Assembly (NCBI GenBank): GCA_029880275.1
Contig: JAOUOQ010000008.1
Location: forward strand, 1 to 23,078
Origin: Candidatus Aminicenantota bacterium
Lineage (GTDB): Bacteria; Acidobacteriota; B3-B38; Guanabaribacteriales; B3-B38
Direction of reading: 5' to 3'
Length of the DNA stretch: 23,078 bases
Shown piece by piece: positions 8,192 through 15,467 of this stretch. Made by a program: the position numbers and the translations under genes. How positions within the stretch are numbered: the first letter of the stretch is position 1; every line of letters starts with the position of its first letter. Below the pieces are notes generated by a model. The model saw nothing but the letters and a program-made list of their open reading frames with translations. It ran no database searches and was not told the origin of the DNA.

Positions 8192-8809
8192 TCAAGCCTT
8201 CTCGCTAAAAAGCATGTATCCCATCCAGACCAAACTCACCGACGCAAGTACCCCACCAATTGTGCGTAAGATGAAGGGAGGAAAAAGGATACCCGAAGCC
8301 AACAGCATCCCAATGGTGAACAGAATAGCACTCCATTTAGGAAACACGCCTGCACGTATCATGGCAATACCAAACATGATGAATCCCAGGGGATTTAGAT
8401 AAATCATCACGTCATGGGCAAACGAAAACAGTGGGTGAGTAAACATTGGTCCGCTGAAGTCAATCAGGGCTGGATTATGAATAGCAAGACTCGGCCAGAC
8501 AAATGCCATGTCGAATTGTATGCCCGCATAGAAGAATGAATCAATAAACACAAGCACGAAACCGATCAGCCCCAAGAGTCCAGCTTCGTTGACCTGCTTT
8601 GTGTATAACCCTAACAAAGCCAGCGGAATTAGAACTGTAAGAACAAACGCGAGCACACTAAGGAGCGGCCATTCATTATCGAGGACCCAATCGAGCATAG
8701 GTTTGTCTGTAGGTAGAAGCAATGACGGAAATATCCCAAGTAGGAGCAACAGAACGCCCACCAGGATTAAAACGAGTCCGCTCCAACGAATCAATCTATT
8801 AGCTAACAT
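8192..8809 (-). CDS. Six-helix integral membrane protein of unknown function
   Basis: The protein has 205 residues and about six hydrophobic segments, at roughly residues 10-32, 46-70, 78-98, 132-154, 158-178 and 182-202. The loop between helices 3 and 4 (about residues 100-130) carries PSLAIHNPALIDFSGPMFTH, whose conserved-looking Pro/His/Asp residues probably face outward or line a pocket. I do not recognise the family. The ATG at 8809 is preceded by GAGGAGG at a good distance. The next gene upstream on the same strand (8935-9798) is also membrane-embedded, but 125 bases separate them, so joint transcription is uncertain. Confidence 0.75.
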   Translation of the reverse strand: MLANRLIRWSGLVLILVGVLLLLLGIFPSLLLPTDKPMLDWVLDNEWPLLSVLAFVLTVLIPLALLGLYTKQVNEAGLLGLIGFVLVFIDSFFYAGIQFDMAFVWPSLAIHNPALIDFSGPMFTHPLFSFAHDVMIYLNPLGFIMFGIAMIRAGVFPKWSAILFTIGMLLASGILFPPFILRTIGGVLASVSLVWMGYMLFSEKA

Positions 8810-8867
8810 GGCAAACCTCCTCTCATTAACAGTGATTATGGCTTTAAGTAAAATAGCGGAAAATATT

Positions 8868-8878
8868 TAAATATACGT
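8868..8878. promoter_or_regulatory. 11-base element shared with the padR upstream region
   Basis: TAAATATACGT occurs here, about 60 bases upstream of the membrane-protein ATG at 8809, and again in the same orientation at 4029-4039, about 40 bases upstream of the padR ATG. It overlaps one arm of the padR inverted repeat. It could be a common regulator site or a chance AT-rich match. Confidence 0.25.
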
Positions 8879-8934
8879 CCCCGAAATTACCCATTCGCAG
8901 AATTGCGGAATTTCCAAATTATAAATATAATCCA

Positions 8935-9798
8935 TTACTGCATGACACCATAACTTGCCAAGAAATCTAACACGATGAGTGTATCCACACCAGCGTGGAA
9001 CAATGCCGCACCCAATATACTACCGGTCTTTTGTATGATATACGCCCATAAAAGCCCTAAGAAAAATGTCGCTATTAAAAATATTGACAGATTCGGTGTA
9101 AATGTAACCTGGAGATGAGCCAGTGAATAAATGAGCGCCGTCAAAAGAATCGATAATTTAGCTCCCACAAAAGGTTCAAATCTCTTTAAAAATAATCCCC
9201 TGAACAACAGCTCTTCCATAAACCCATCTGCCAGAGCAATGATTATTATTGATGGTGTCAAAGAGATAAATGTTGCAAAGCTTATATTCTGAATTGAAGT
9301 GAGAAAAAGAGTGACTAAAAACAAACCCGAAAAAGATATCACCCCGATGATAAGCCCTAATCTAAGATTCCCCTTTGTCATATAAATAGAGGCTCTATCA
9401 TCTCTGGAAATTTTGATCAACGCCATAATGCAAACAATTATTACCAAGTCCTCTAATAACTTATCTATCGTGATGCCATTCAGAGTGTTGATTTTTAGAT
9501 TAAGGATTCGTAGCCCCCAATTACTTAAATATAAACTCAGGAAAATAGCCACAGAAGCAACGAAAAAGGCAAAGAAAACCTTCCAATACTTCTCAAGATG
9601 TTTATTTCGGTAGAGAAGCATTGAAGATGCTAAAAATATGATGACAAGTCCTATTTTTAAAATGAGTCCAACTTTTTGGGGTATCGCGTCTGTGAAGGTC
9701 AAGTTAATAAAAAAGACAAGTAAACCGCATATCAGAAAAAGCATGAATACACCAAAGCGAAGTAGCTTTTTATTTTTAGAAATACTATTGTTTTTCAT
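8935..9798 (-). CDS. CPBP-family intramembrane metalloprotease (CAAX/Abi type)
   Basis: CPBP proteins are membrane-embedded glutamate/histidine metalloproteases related to the CAAX-processing enzyme Rce1; bacterial members are linked to peptide maturation, bacteriocin immunity or unknown tasks. The 287-residue sequence has about eight hydrophobic segments and all three family motifs in its C-terminal half: EELLFR at residues 195-200, YSLAHL with His about 228, and HAGVD at 268-272. The catalytic set therefore looks intact. GAGGAG lies shortly before the ATG at 9798. No bacteriocin or leader-peptide gene is visible nearby, so the substrate cannot be inferred. The promoter would lie in the 247-base gap shared divergently with the phosphatase operon. 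Confidence 0.9.
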   Translation of the reverse strand: MKNNSISKNKKLLRFGVFMLFLICGLLVFFINLTFTDAIPQKVGLILKIGLVIIFLASSMLLYRNKHLEKYWKVFFAFFVASVAIFLSLYLSNWGLRILNLKINTLNGITIDKLLEDLVIIVCIMALIKISRDDRASIYMTKGNLRLGLIIGVISFSGLFLVTLFLTSIQNISFATFISLTPSIIIIALADGFMEELLFRGLFLKRFEPFVGAKLSILLTALIYSLAHLQVTFTPNLSIFLIATFFLGLLWAYIIQKTGSILGAALFHAGVDTLIVLDFLASYGVMQ

Positions 9799-9955
9799 GT
9801 CTAATCTCCTCTTTTACTATTTAATAAAACAACTACTCCCTTGTTTGGCAACATCTTTGTCATTTAACGAATCCCGAAAAGGAAAAGTTCCATAAATTAT
9901 ACAAAAAATAGAAGTGAATGCAAACAATTTTCCCTTAGTTCTGCTTAAAGCATGT

Positions 9956-9974
9956 ATGGCCACATGTTGGCTAT
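9956..9974. repeat. Short imperfect dyad between divergent genes
   Basis: ATGGCCA (9956-9962) and TGGCTAT (9968-9974) are near-perfect complements (one G-T) around a 5-base centre. It sits between the CPBP gene and the osmolyte/glycogen operon, where an operator might be expected. Support is only the symmetry. Confidence 0.25.
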
Positions 9975-10009
9975 CAAGATAAACCTCTTAATTAGAGAAT
10001 TTAAAGGTA

Positions 10010-10038
10010 TTGAATAATAATTTAAGTAGTGGTAAAAT
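10010..10038 (+). promoter_or_regulatory. Promoter of the phosphatase-glycosyltransferase-glgA operon (leaderless)
   Basis: TTGAAT (10010-10015), 17-base spacer and TAAAAT (10033-10038). The ATG at 10046 begins only eight bases after the -10 box, about where transcription would start, and there is no Shine-Dalgarno. This suggests a leaderless mRNA for the first gene. Confidence 0.5.
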
Positions 10039-10045
10039 TTAATTG

Positions 10046-10879
10046 ATGGAAGAGCGACTTATAGTATTCACCGACCTGGATGGAACATTTCTCGACCATC
10101 ATACTTATTCCTTTAGTGCCCTGGAAGCAATCCTTGTTCGTCTTAATAAATTGGAGGTGCCTTTGATATTCTGCTCCAGCAAAACCAGGGCTGAGATAGA
10201 GGCTGTGCGTCAGAAATGCAGCAATTCCCACCCGTTTATCTCCGAAAATGGAGGAGGAATTTTTATCCCGGAAGGCTATTTCCCCTTTCCCATTCAAGGA
10301 GGCATGCGTCAAGGCGAATATGTGGTGATCAAGCTGGGAGCACGCTATGCCGAGTTGATTGCAACGCTCAGACAGACATCGGTTAACACCGGGACATCCA
10401 TTCGTGGCTTTAACGATATGACCATAGAAGAGGTTGCCCGGGAATGTAATCTCTCAGATGCAGAGGCACGGCTCGCCAAACAAAGGGAGTTTGATGAGCC
10501 TTTTTATCTGTTGACTCAGGATGTGGAGGCTGAGAGGCGAATCTGTAAGGCTATTGAGCAGTCGGGATATTACTGCACCCGTGGAACTCGTTTCTTTCAT
10601 ATCCTGGGAAAAAGCGATAAGGGAAAAGCTGTTCGTCTTCTGCTTTCCTTTTTTCGCAAGGTGAAAAGCTCGTTGGTGAGCCTCTCTTTAGGCGATAGCC
10701 AGAATGACCTGCCAATGCTGAAGGAGACAGATTATGCCTTTTTAGTGCAGAAAGGTAATGGTGAATATGACCGAGAGGTTCTAGAGGAAATACCCAACAT
10801 AACTCTGGCACCCGCTCCCGGTCCTCAGGGGTGGGCTTATGTGATGTCTCATTTTCTTGAAAAGCTTGCATTTAGTTGA
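10046..10879 (+). CDS. mpgP: Mannosyl-3-phosphoglycerate phosphatase-like HAD enzyme
   Basis: This 277-residue protein belongs to the HAD Cof-type/MPGP branch, which removes the phosphate from mannosyl- or glucosyl-3-phosphoglycerate to give the compatible solute. Motif I is FTDLDGTFLD with nucleophile Asp10 and Asp12; motif II is in FCSSKTRAEIE (residues 42-52); ENGGGIF (68-73) is typical of MPGP; Lys193 in SDKGKA is the motif III lysine; GDSQND (216-221) is motif IV. All catalytic residues are present. I place the start at ATG 10046 rather than the adjacent TTG at 10043. The next gene, 36 bases downstream, is the glycosyltransferase expected to make its substrate. Sugar identity (mannose or glucose) cannot be read from the sequence. 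Confidence 0.88.
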   Translation: MEERLIVFTDLDGTFLDHHTYSFSALEAILVRLNKLEVPLIFCSSKTRAEIEAVRQKCSNSHPFISENGGGIFIPEGYFPFPIQGGMRQGEYVVIKLGARYAELIATLRQTSVNTGTSIRGFNDMTIEEVARECNLSDAEARLAKQREFDEPFYLLTQDVEAERRICKAIEQSGYYCTRGTRFFHILGKSDKGKAVRLLLSFFRKVKSSLVSLSLGDSQNDLPMLKETDYAFLVQKGNGEYDREVLEEIPNITLAPAPGPQGWAYVMSHFLEKLAFS

Positions 10880-10915
10880 AAGTTGTGCTTTAATAACTCC
10901 CTTAAAGGAGAAAGT

Positions 10916-12151
10916 ATGAAATTCCACACAGCACTCCGACCCTGGGCCATCAGGCGTCTGGAAAAGATTGAGCATATCAATATGGTGGTGGGAATTCCCT
11001 GCTACAACAACGACTCTACCATCGAACATGTGATCGATATGGTGAGCGAAGGAATTGCCAAATACTATCGGGACTTGCAGGTGTTAATTATGGTGTCGGA
11101 TGGCGGCTCCACTGACGACAGCAGAGAGCTTGCCAGGGAAAAAACTGTTCATCCTTTCATAGAAAAGATAGTGACCATCTACCGCGGAGTCCCCGGTAAG
11201 GGTACTGCTATCCGCATGATTTTCGAGACAGCTTCTTTCCTGCAATCCAGGGTATGCGTTATGTGCGATGCTGACCTCAGAAGTATCACCCCGGAGTGGG
11301 TTAAAGCCCTGGCAGACCCCGTCCTCCGCCACAGGTACGATTTTGTGGCCCCTATTTACTCCCGCTACAAATACGATGCCACCATTACCAACATTATCGC
11401 TTATCATCTGACCCGGGCTCTGTTTGGCAAGCGAGTGCGCCAGCCGATAGGAGGGGATTTTGGGCTTTCCAAAAGTATGATCAACTTCTACTGTGGGCAA
11501 GATGTATGGACGACCGACATTGCGAAGTTTGGGATTGACATCTGGATGACGACCTCAGCCATTATGGAGGAGGTAAATATCTGCCAGACCTATTTAGGAA
11601 CCAAGATCCACGATGTGAAGGACCCCGTGGAAAGCCTGGGACCTATGTTCAGGCAAGTGGTGCACACCCTCTTTCAATTAATGGAAGACTATTCGGATAA
11701 ATGGCGTAGAGTTGAAGGGAGTACTTCTACCCCTACTTGTGGTAAAATTATTAACAAGGAGCCTAAAGCTTTTACAGTGGATTTGGAGGCAATGATTGAC
11801 AACTTTAAGGAAGGCTTTAAGAACCTCTCATCTCTGTGGGAAAATATTATAAATCCTCAGAGCTTTGCGGTTATCCGAAGTTTGGCCAAGCAGGAGGGTG
11901 ATAATTTCAGCCTCCCTACCGAAGATTGGGCAAAGATTGTCTACGATTTTGCAGTGACCTTCCATCGATGGAAGAGAGACAAAGGAAAACTGGTAGATAC
12001 CATGCGCCCCCTCTATTATGCTCGGATAGCCTCTTTTATTAATGACACCAAGGATATGAGCACTCAACAGGCTGAGGAGGTGGTGGAAAAACAAGCCCAA
12101 ACCTTTGAAAAATTAAAACCCTACTTATTAGAAAAGTGGGATAAAAAATAG
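10916..12151 (+). CDS. GT-A glycosyltransferase, hexosyl-(3-phospho)glycerate synthase-like
   Basis: The start is ATG 10916, with AAAGGAG five bases upstream; the frame extends 33 bases further but without support. The 411-residue protein has a GT-A nucleotide-sugar fold: VVGIPCYNNDSTIEHVI (24-40), VSDGGSTDDS (60-69), GKG (94-96), the metal-binding DAD in MCDADL (118-120), and the acceptor-side RQPIGGDFGLS near 185. The order and spacing recall the mannosylglycerate synthase and glucosyl-3-phosphoglycerate synthase families (GT78/GT81). The C-terminal 150 residues are alpha-helical and charged, longer than in many GT81 members. Pairing with the phosphatase suggests 3-phosphoglycerate as acceptor; a one-step enzyme using D-glycerate remains possible. 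The donor could be GDP-mannose or UDP/ADP-glucose; the following glycogen synthase makes ADP-glucose plausible. Confidence 0.8.
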   Translation: MKFHTALRPWAIRRLEKIEHINMVVGIPCYNNDSTIEHVIDMVSEGIAKYYRDLQVLIMVSDGGSTDDSRELAREKTVHPFIEKIVTIYRGVPGKGTAIRMIFETASFLQSRVCVMCDADLRSITPEWVKALADPVLRHRYDFVAPIYSRYKYDATITNIIAYHLTRALFGKRVRQPIGGDFGLSKSMINFYCGQDVWTTDIAKFGIDIWMTTSAIMEEVNICQTYLGTKIHDVKDPVESLGPMFRQVVHTLFQLMEDYSDKWRRVEGSTSTPTCGKIINKEPKAFTVDLEAMIDNFKEGFKNLSSLWENIINPQSFAVIRSLAKQEGDNFSLPTEDWAKIVYDFAVTFHRWKRDKGKLVDTMRPLYYARIASFINDTKDMSTQQAEEVVEKQAQTFEKLKPYLLEKWDKK

Positions 12152-12178
12152 CCACTTTATGTTGATGGAAAAAAGTTA

Positions 12179-13639
12179 ATGAAGCCATTGAATATCGTAT
12201 TTGCATCCTCCGAAGTCACCCCTTTTGCTAAAACCGGGGGATTAGCTGATGTCTCGTCATCTCTGCCCTCTGCTATGGCCTCGCAGGGGCATCAGGTGCA
12301 AATAATCATGCCTATGTACCGCTCAGTGATTGAAGGTAACTTCAAATTGAAGCTAATGGAGAGTTCCTTAGAAATCCCTTACCGAGGGCAACTATTAAAG
12401 GCTAAAGTCTACCATTCAAAGATAGGAGCCAATCTCCTTATTTACTTCATCAGGCGGGACGAATTCTTTGACCGCAGCGGGTTATATCGGCTTCCAGAGG
12501 GGGATTACTTCGACAATCCCGATAGATTTATCTTCTTTAGCCGAGCGGTTCTCCATGTAACCAAACTGATTGGCTTCCAACCTGATATTATCCATTGTAA
12601 CGATTGGCAGACCAGCCTGATTCCGGTTTATCTGAAGAGCTTATACAAGGACGACCCATTTTCCCGCTTTACCCGAACCATCTTCACCATCCACAATCTG
12701 GCGTACCAGGGCGTTTTTCCAAAGGAATATATGGATGTCAGTGGATTACCCTGGGAGCTTTTCTCCATAAAGGGAATCGAATACTATGGAAAGATGAATT
12801 TTATGAAGGGTGGAATTATGCTCGCCGACATAATTTCCACGGTGAGCGAGAGATATGCCCAGGAGATCAGAACGCCAGAGTTCGGGTATGGTTTAGATGG
12901 CGTTCTCAGGGATAGAAGCGCAGACATCTATGGAGTATTGAACGGGGTTGATTACAGTGAGTGGAACCCAGAAACTGACCCCCATATTGCTGCCAATTAC
13001 AGTGCAAAGGACTTATCAGGGAAGCAGAAGTGCAAAGAAGCCTTGATGAAGATTCTCAATTTGAAAGGGTCCCAGCATTATCCTATAATAGGAATGATCA
13101 CCCGTCTTGCAGATCAGAAAGGGTGTGACCTTCTGGCTGAAGCAATAGATGAACTGATGAAGTTAGAGCTCTTCCTGGTATTATTGGGTCAAGGAGAGGA
13201 AAAATACGAGAAACGCTTCTTAGAAGAAGGGAAAAAACACAGGGGTCGCTTTGGAGTTAAAATCGCTTTTGATGGTGTGCTTGCACACCACATCGAAGCT
13301 GGTGCTGATATGTTCCTTATGCCTTCTCGCTATGAACCCTGTGGTCTGAATCAAATGTATAGCTTGAAATACGGAACTATACCCATTGTCAGAGCCACCG
13401 GGGGATTAGATGACACTATTAAGGAGTTCGATCCCGAGACTGAAAAGGGGAACGGATTTAAATTTGCTGAGTACTCCTCAAAAGCGCTCATAGAAAAGAT
13501 TAAGAAAGCCCTGGTTGTATATCAGAATAAAGAACTCTGGCTGAAATTGGTGAAAAATGCGATGAAGGAGGATTTTTCCTGGGAAAGGTCAGCCCTCAAG
13601 TATCAAGAGATTTACTACCAAGCCCTCTCCAAAGTATGA
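12179..13639 (+). CDS. glgA: Glycogen synthase GlgA (GT5)
   Basis: GlgA transfers glucose from ADP-glucose (or UDP-glucose) to the non-reducing end of growing alpha-1,4-glucan. The 486-residue length is normal. The GT5 N-terminus is clear: IVFASSEVTPFAKTGGLADV with the nucleotide-binding KTGGL at residues 18-22. HCNDWQTSLIPVY, TIHNLAYQG and GVDYSEWNPETD follow in the usual order. The C-terminal Rossmann half has SRYEPCGLNQMYSLKYGTIP, then VRATGGLDDT, which holds the catalytic glutamate and glycine-rich donor loop. It lies 27 bases after the glycosyltransferase stop, in the same frame, and should be cotranscribed. No glgC is present in the window, so the ADP-glucose source must be elsewhere or involve the GalT-like enzyme. 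Confidence 0.97.
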   Translation: MKPLNIVFASSEVTPFAKTGGLADVSSSLPSAMASQGHQVQIIMPMYRSVIEGNFKLKLMESSLEIPYRGQLLKAKVYHSKIGANLLIYFIRRDEFFDRSGLYRLPEGDYFDNPDRFIFFSRAVLHVTKLIGFQPDIIHCNDWQTSLIPVYLKSLYKDDPFSRFTRTIFTIHNLAYQGVFPKEYMDVSGLPWELFSIKGIEYYGKMNFMKGGIMLADIISTVSERYAQEIRTPEFGYGLDGVLRDRSADIYGVLNGVDYSEWNPETDPHIAANYSAKDLSGKQKCKEALMKILNLKGSQHYPIIGMITRLADQKGCDLLAEAIDELMKLELFLVLLGQGEEKYEKRFLEEGKKHRGRFGVKIAFDGVLAHHIEAGADMFLMPSRYEPCGLNQMYSLKYGTIPIVRATGGLDDTIKEFDPETEKGNGFKFAEYSSKALIEKIKKALVVYQNKELWLKLVKNAMKEDFSWERSALKYQEIYYQALSKV

Positions 13640-13711
13640 GTTTAAATTAATATCTTCCTTTTTTAAATCCTGCCTTATCTACTGAATGTAAGTGTTACCT
13701 CCGATAGACCG

Positions 13712-15448
13712 CTACTTCTTCAGCCACCAGGTAATATCTATGTCAGCAAAAATCCCGTCTTTTTCCTCGCATGCCCTGAGGAATTGCTCCCCCTCCTGCC
13801 CCAGCTTCCCCGTTTCTTCAATTTCTTCCAACAGCCGGCAAAGCTTCTGAAAGTTATCAAAATGCAAGCTCACCCGCTCCTCAGCGTAATCTCTGGCACT
13901 CCAGGTGGTTATCAGGAACTGCCAGTCTGAGCTCTCCAGCAGCAGGAGCTCACGAGCAGCCTGTGCTAAAATTCTGCCTGCTATCTCGCTCCCTTTATGG
14001 TGCCACTGCTTCACCAGCTGGAGAAATTTCTCCTCCGCTTTATATATTTTTTTCCAGGTCCAGCTGTTCTGTTCATTGAGCCATATATAGTGAAATCCAC
14101 CTTCCCCCCATGAACCTTCGGGCAGAGTTATAATTTCTCCCTGGGGTGAGTTTTCTAAATAGCTACTGCAGGTTAAGGGGCTAATCTCATGGTCTTTACT
14201 CATCATCTGAAAGAGAGAGTGGAGCCATTGACACCCCTCAAACCACCAATGCCCGAAGAGTTCCGAGTCGAAGGGGGCGGTCAGCACCCCTTGCTTCCCT
14301 GTTTTATGATGATGCTCAAGGAGAGCATTTTTTACCAGCCGAAAGAAGTGGTCAGCCTGCTCCTTTACCACAGAGGGGACTCTTTCAGGGTAATACTCCT
14401 CTTTATCTGCCAAATCGGCTTTATAATCGATAACCCTCCAGTAGCGTAGCCCACCGGGATGGTGCTTTTTATGAAAATCGAGATACCAGCTATTGCCTGG
14501 ATAGCCCCATTGCCCGCTCCAGACCTGAAGGCTGGTCTGAGGCTCGCGGGTGAATACCGCCACCGCCTCTGGAGAGGTTCCTCCCTGGAGGAAATAGATG
14601 GAGTAAGGGCTTTTCTCCTTTTCTTCCTTAATAGGTTCATAGCTGGTGGAGAACCTCTTCCACAGCTTCTGCAGGGCTTTAAATCGCGAGAGATACATCC
14701 CTATGGCTTTGCCTCCTCGTAGCATATGGTTATCGATTATGAAGTATTTAATCCCTGCCTCTATAAGAAATTCTTCCAGGCCCTTTCTCATCCGGACTCT
14801 TTTTCTCTGTTCGTGAACCGGAAAGCCCCATTTATATCCCGGGCGATACGCGCACTCTGGCAGCCAAATTCCCCTGGGCGGTCTTCCAAAATGGCGACGA
14901 TAACTCTGCACCCCTTGCTTAATCTGAGCATGGACACACTCGTCAAAGCCGAGCAGAGGCAGGTATCCGTGAGTAGCAGCAGAGGTGATAACCTCTATAC
15001 TACCATTATCCTGCAGAGTTTTAAAAGCGCCGATTAGGTCTCTGTGGAAGCGGCTCTCAAAGCTTTCTCCCATTTGGGAATAAAACTCCACCCACCTCTC
15101 CGCCAGAGCAGCCTTATGCGCCTCTCCATATCTTTTGAAGTCGGATGCGTTCTGGCGAGCGTAAGAGAGCTTATCTTCTGTGTAACTCTGCAAGCCTTTG
15201 GCAAAGTGGGGATGGCTTAGCTGCTCGCATAAGATAGGGGTTAGGCTCAAGGTTGCCTGGGGGTTTACCCCCTCTTCTGCCAGGTCGTAAAAGGTGTTAA
15301 GCAGAGGGAGGTAGCTTTCCACGGTAGCCTCATAGAGCCAGCTCGTCCCGTGAGGCCAGTCCCGCTGCCCTATCACATAAGGGATATGACTATGCAAGAC
15401 TAGAACGAAATAGCCCTTCTTTTTTTGCTTCATGGTTGGGCGAAGCAT
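13712..15448 (-). CDS. GH57 1,4-alpha-glucan branching enzyme
   Basis: GH57 branching enzymes cut alpha-1,4 chains and rejoin them as alpha-1,6 branches in the cytoplasm. The N-terminal FVLVLHSHIPYV is the family signature. GIWLPECAY carries the nucleophile Glu198 and APFDSELFGHWWFEG the acid/base Asp394, both intact. The alpha-helical C-terminal domain ends with the branching-enzyme-typical AEERVSLHFDNFQKL region. Length 578 is slightly above the usual 520-560, partly from Lys/Arg-rich insertions near residues 212-225 and 270-280. Start 15448 gives five extra residues; Met at 15433 is equally possible, and neither has a Shine-Dalgarno. It follows galT by 19 bases, so translational coupling is likely. 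It ends with TAG and converges on glgA, with only about 70 bases and no clear terminator between them. Confidence 0.92.
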   Translation of the reverse strand: MLRPTMKQKKKGYFVLVLHSHIPYVIGQRDWPHGTSWLYEATVESYLPLLNTFYDLAEEGVNPQATLSLTPILCEQLSHPHFAKGLQSYTEDKLSYARQNASDFKRYGEAHKAALAERWVEFYSQMGESFESRFHRDLIGAFKTLQDNGSIEVITSAATHGYLPLLGFDECVHAQIKQGVQSYRRHFGRPPRGIWLPECAYRPGYKWGFPVHEQRKRVRMRKGLEEFLIEAGIKYFIIDNHMLRGGKAIGMYLSRFKALQKLWKRFSTSYEPIKEEKEKSPYSIYFLQGGTSPEAVAVFTREPQTSLQVWSGQWGYPGNSWYLDFHKKHHPGGLRYWRVIDYKADLADKEEYYPERVPSVVKEQADHFFRLVKNALLEHHHKTGKQGVLTAPFDSELFGHWWFEGCQWLHSLFQMMSKDHEISPLTCSSYLENSPQGEIITLPEGSWGEGGFHYIWLNEQNSWTWKKIYKAEEKFLQLVKQWHHKGSEIAGRILAQAARELLLLESSDWQFLITTWSARDYAEERVSLHFDNFQKLCRLLEEIEETGKLGQEGEQFLRACEEKDGIFADIDITWWLKK

Positions 15449-15467
15449 TTACACATTCATTGGTTAA

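Noticed and set aside
8890..8915. Imperfect palindrome around ATTCGCAGAATTGCGGAAT as a terminator for the CPBP gene
   Set aside because: The stem needs a bulge, and no T tract follows on the minus strand, so it does not meet the usual form of a rho-independent terminator.
10022..12100. Minus-strand ORFs opposite the phosphatase and glycosyltransferase genes
   Set aside because: The plus-strand genes have full motif sets and ribosome binding or promoter signals. The opposite frames show no domain sequence.
12604..12915. 103-codon plus-strand ORF inside glgA
   Set aside because: It is an alternative frame of a gene with complete GT5 motifs and has no ribosome binding site.
13640..13711. Bidirectional terminator between glgA and the branching enzyme gene
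   Set aside because: There is a T run (CCTTTTTT) but no stable hairpin before it on either strand.
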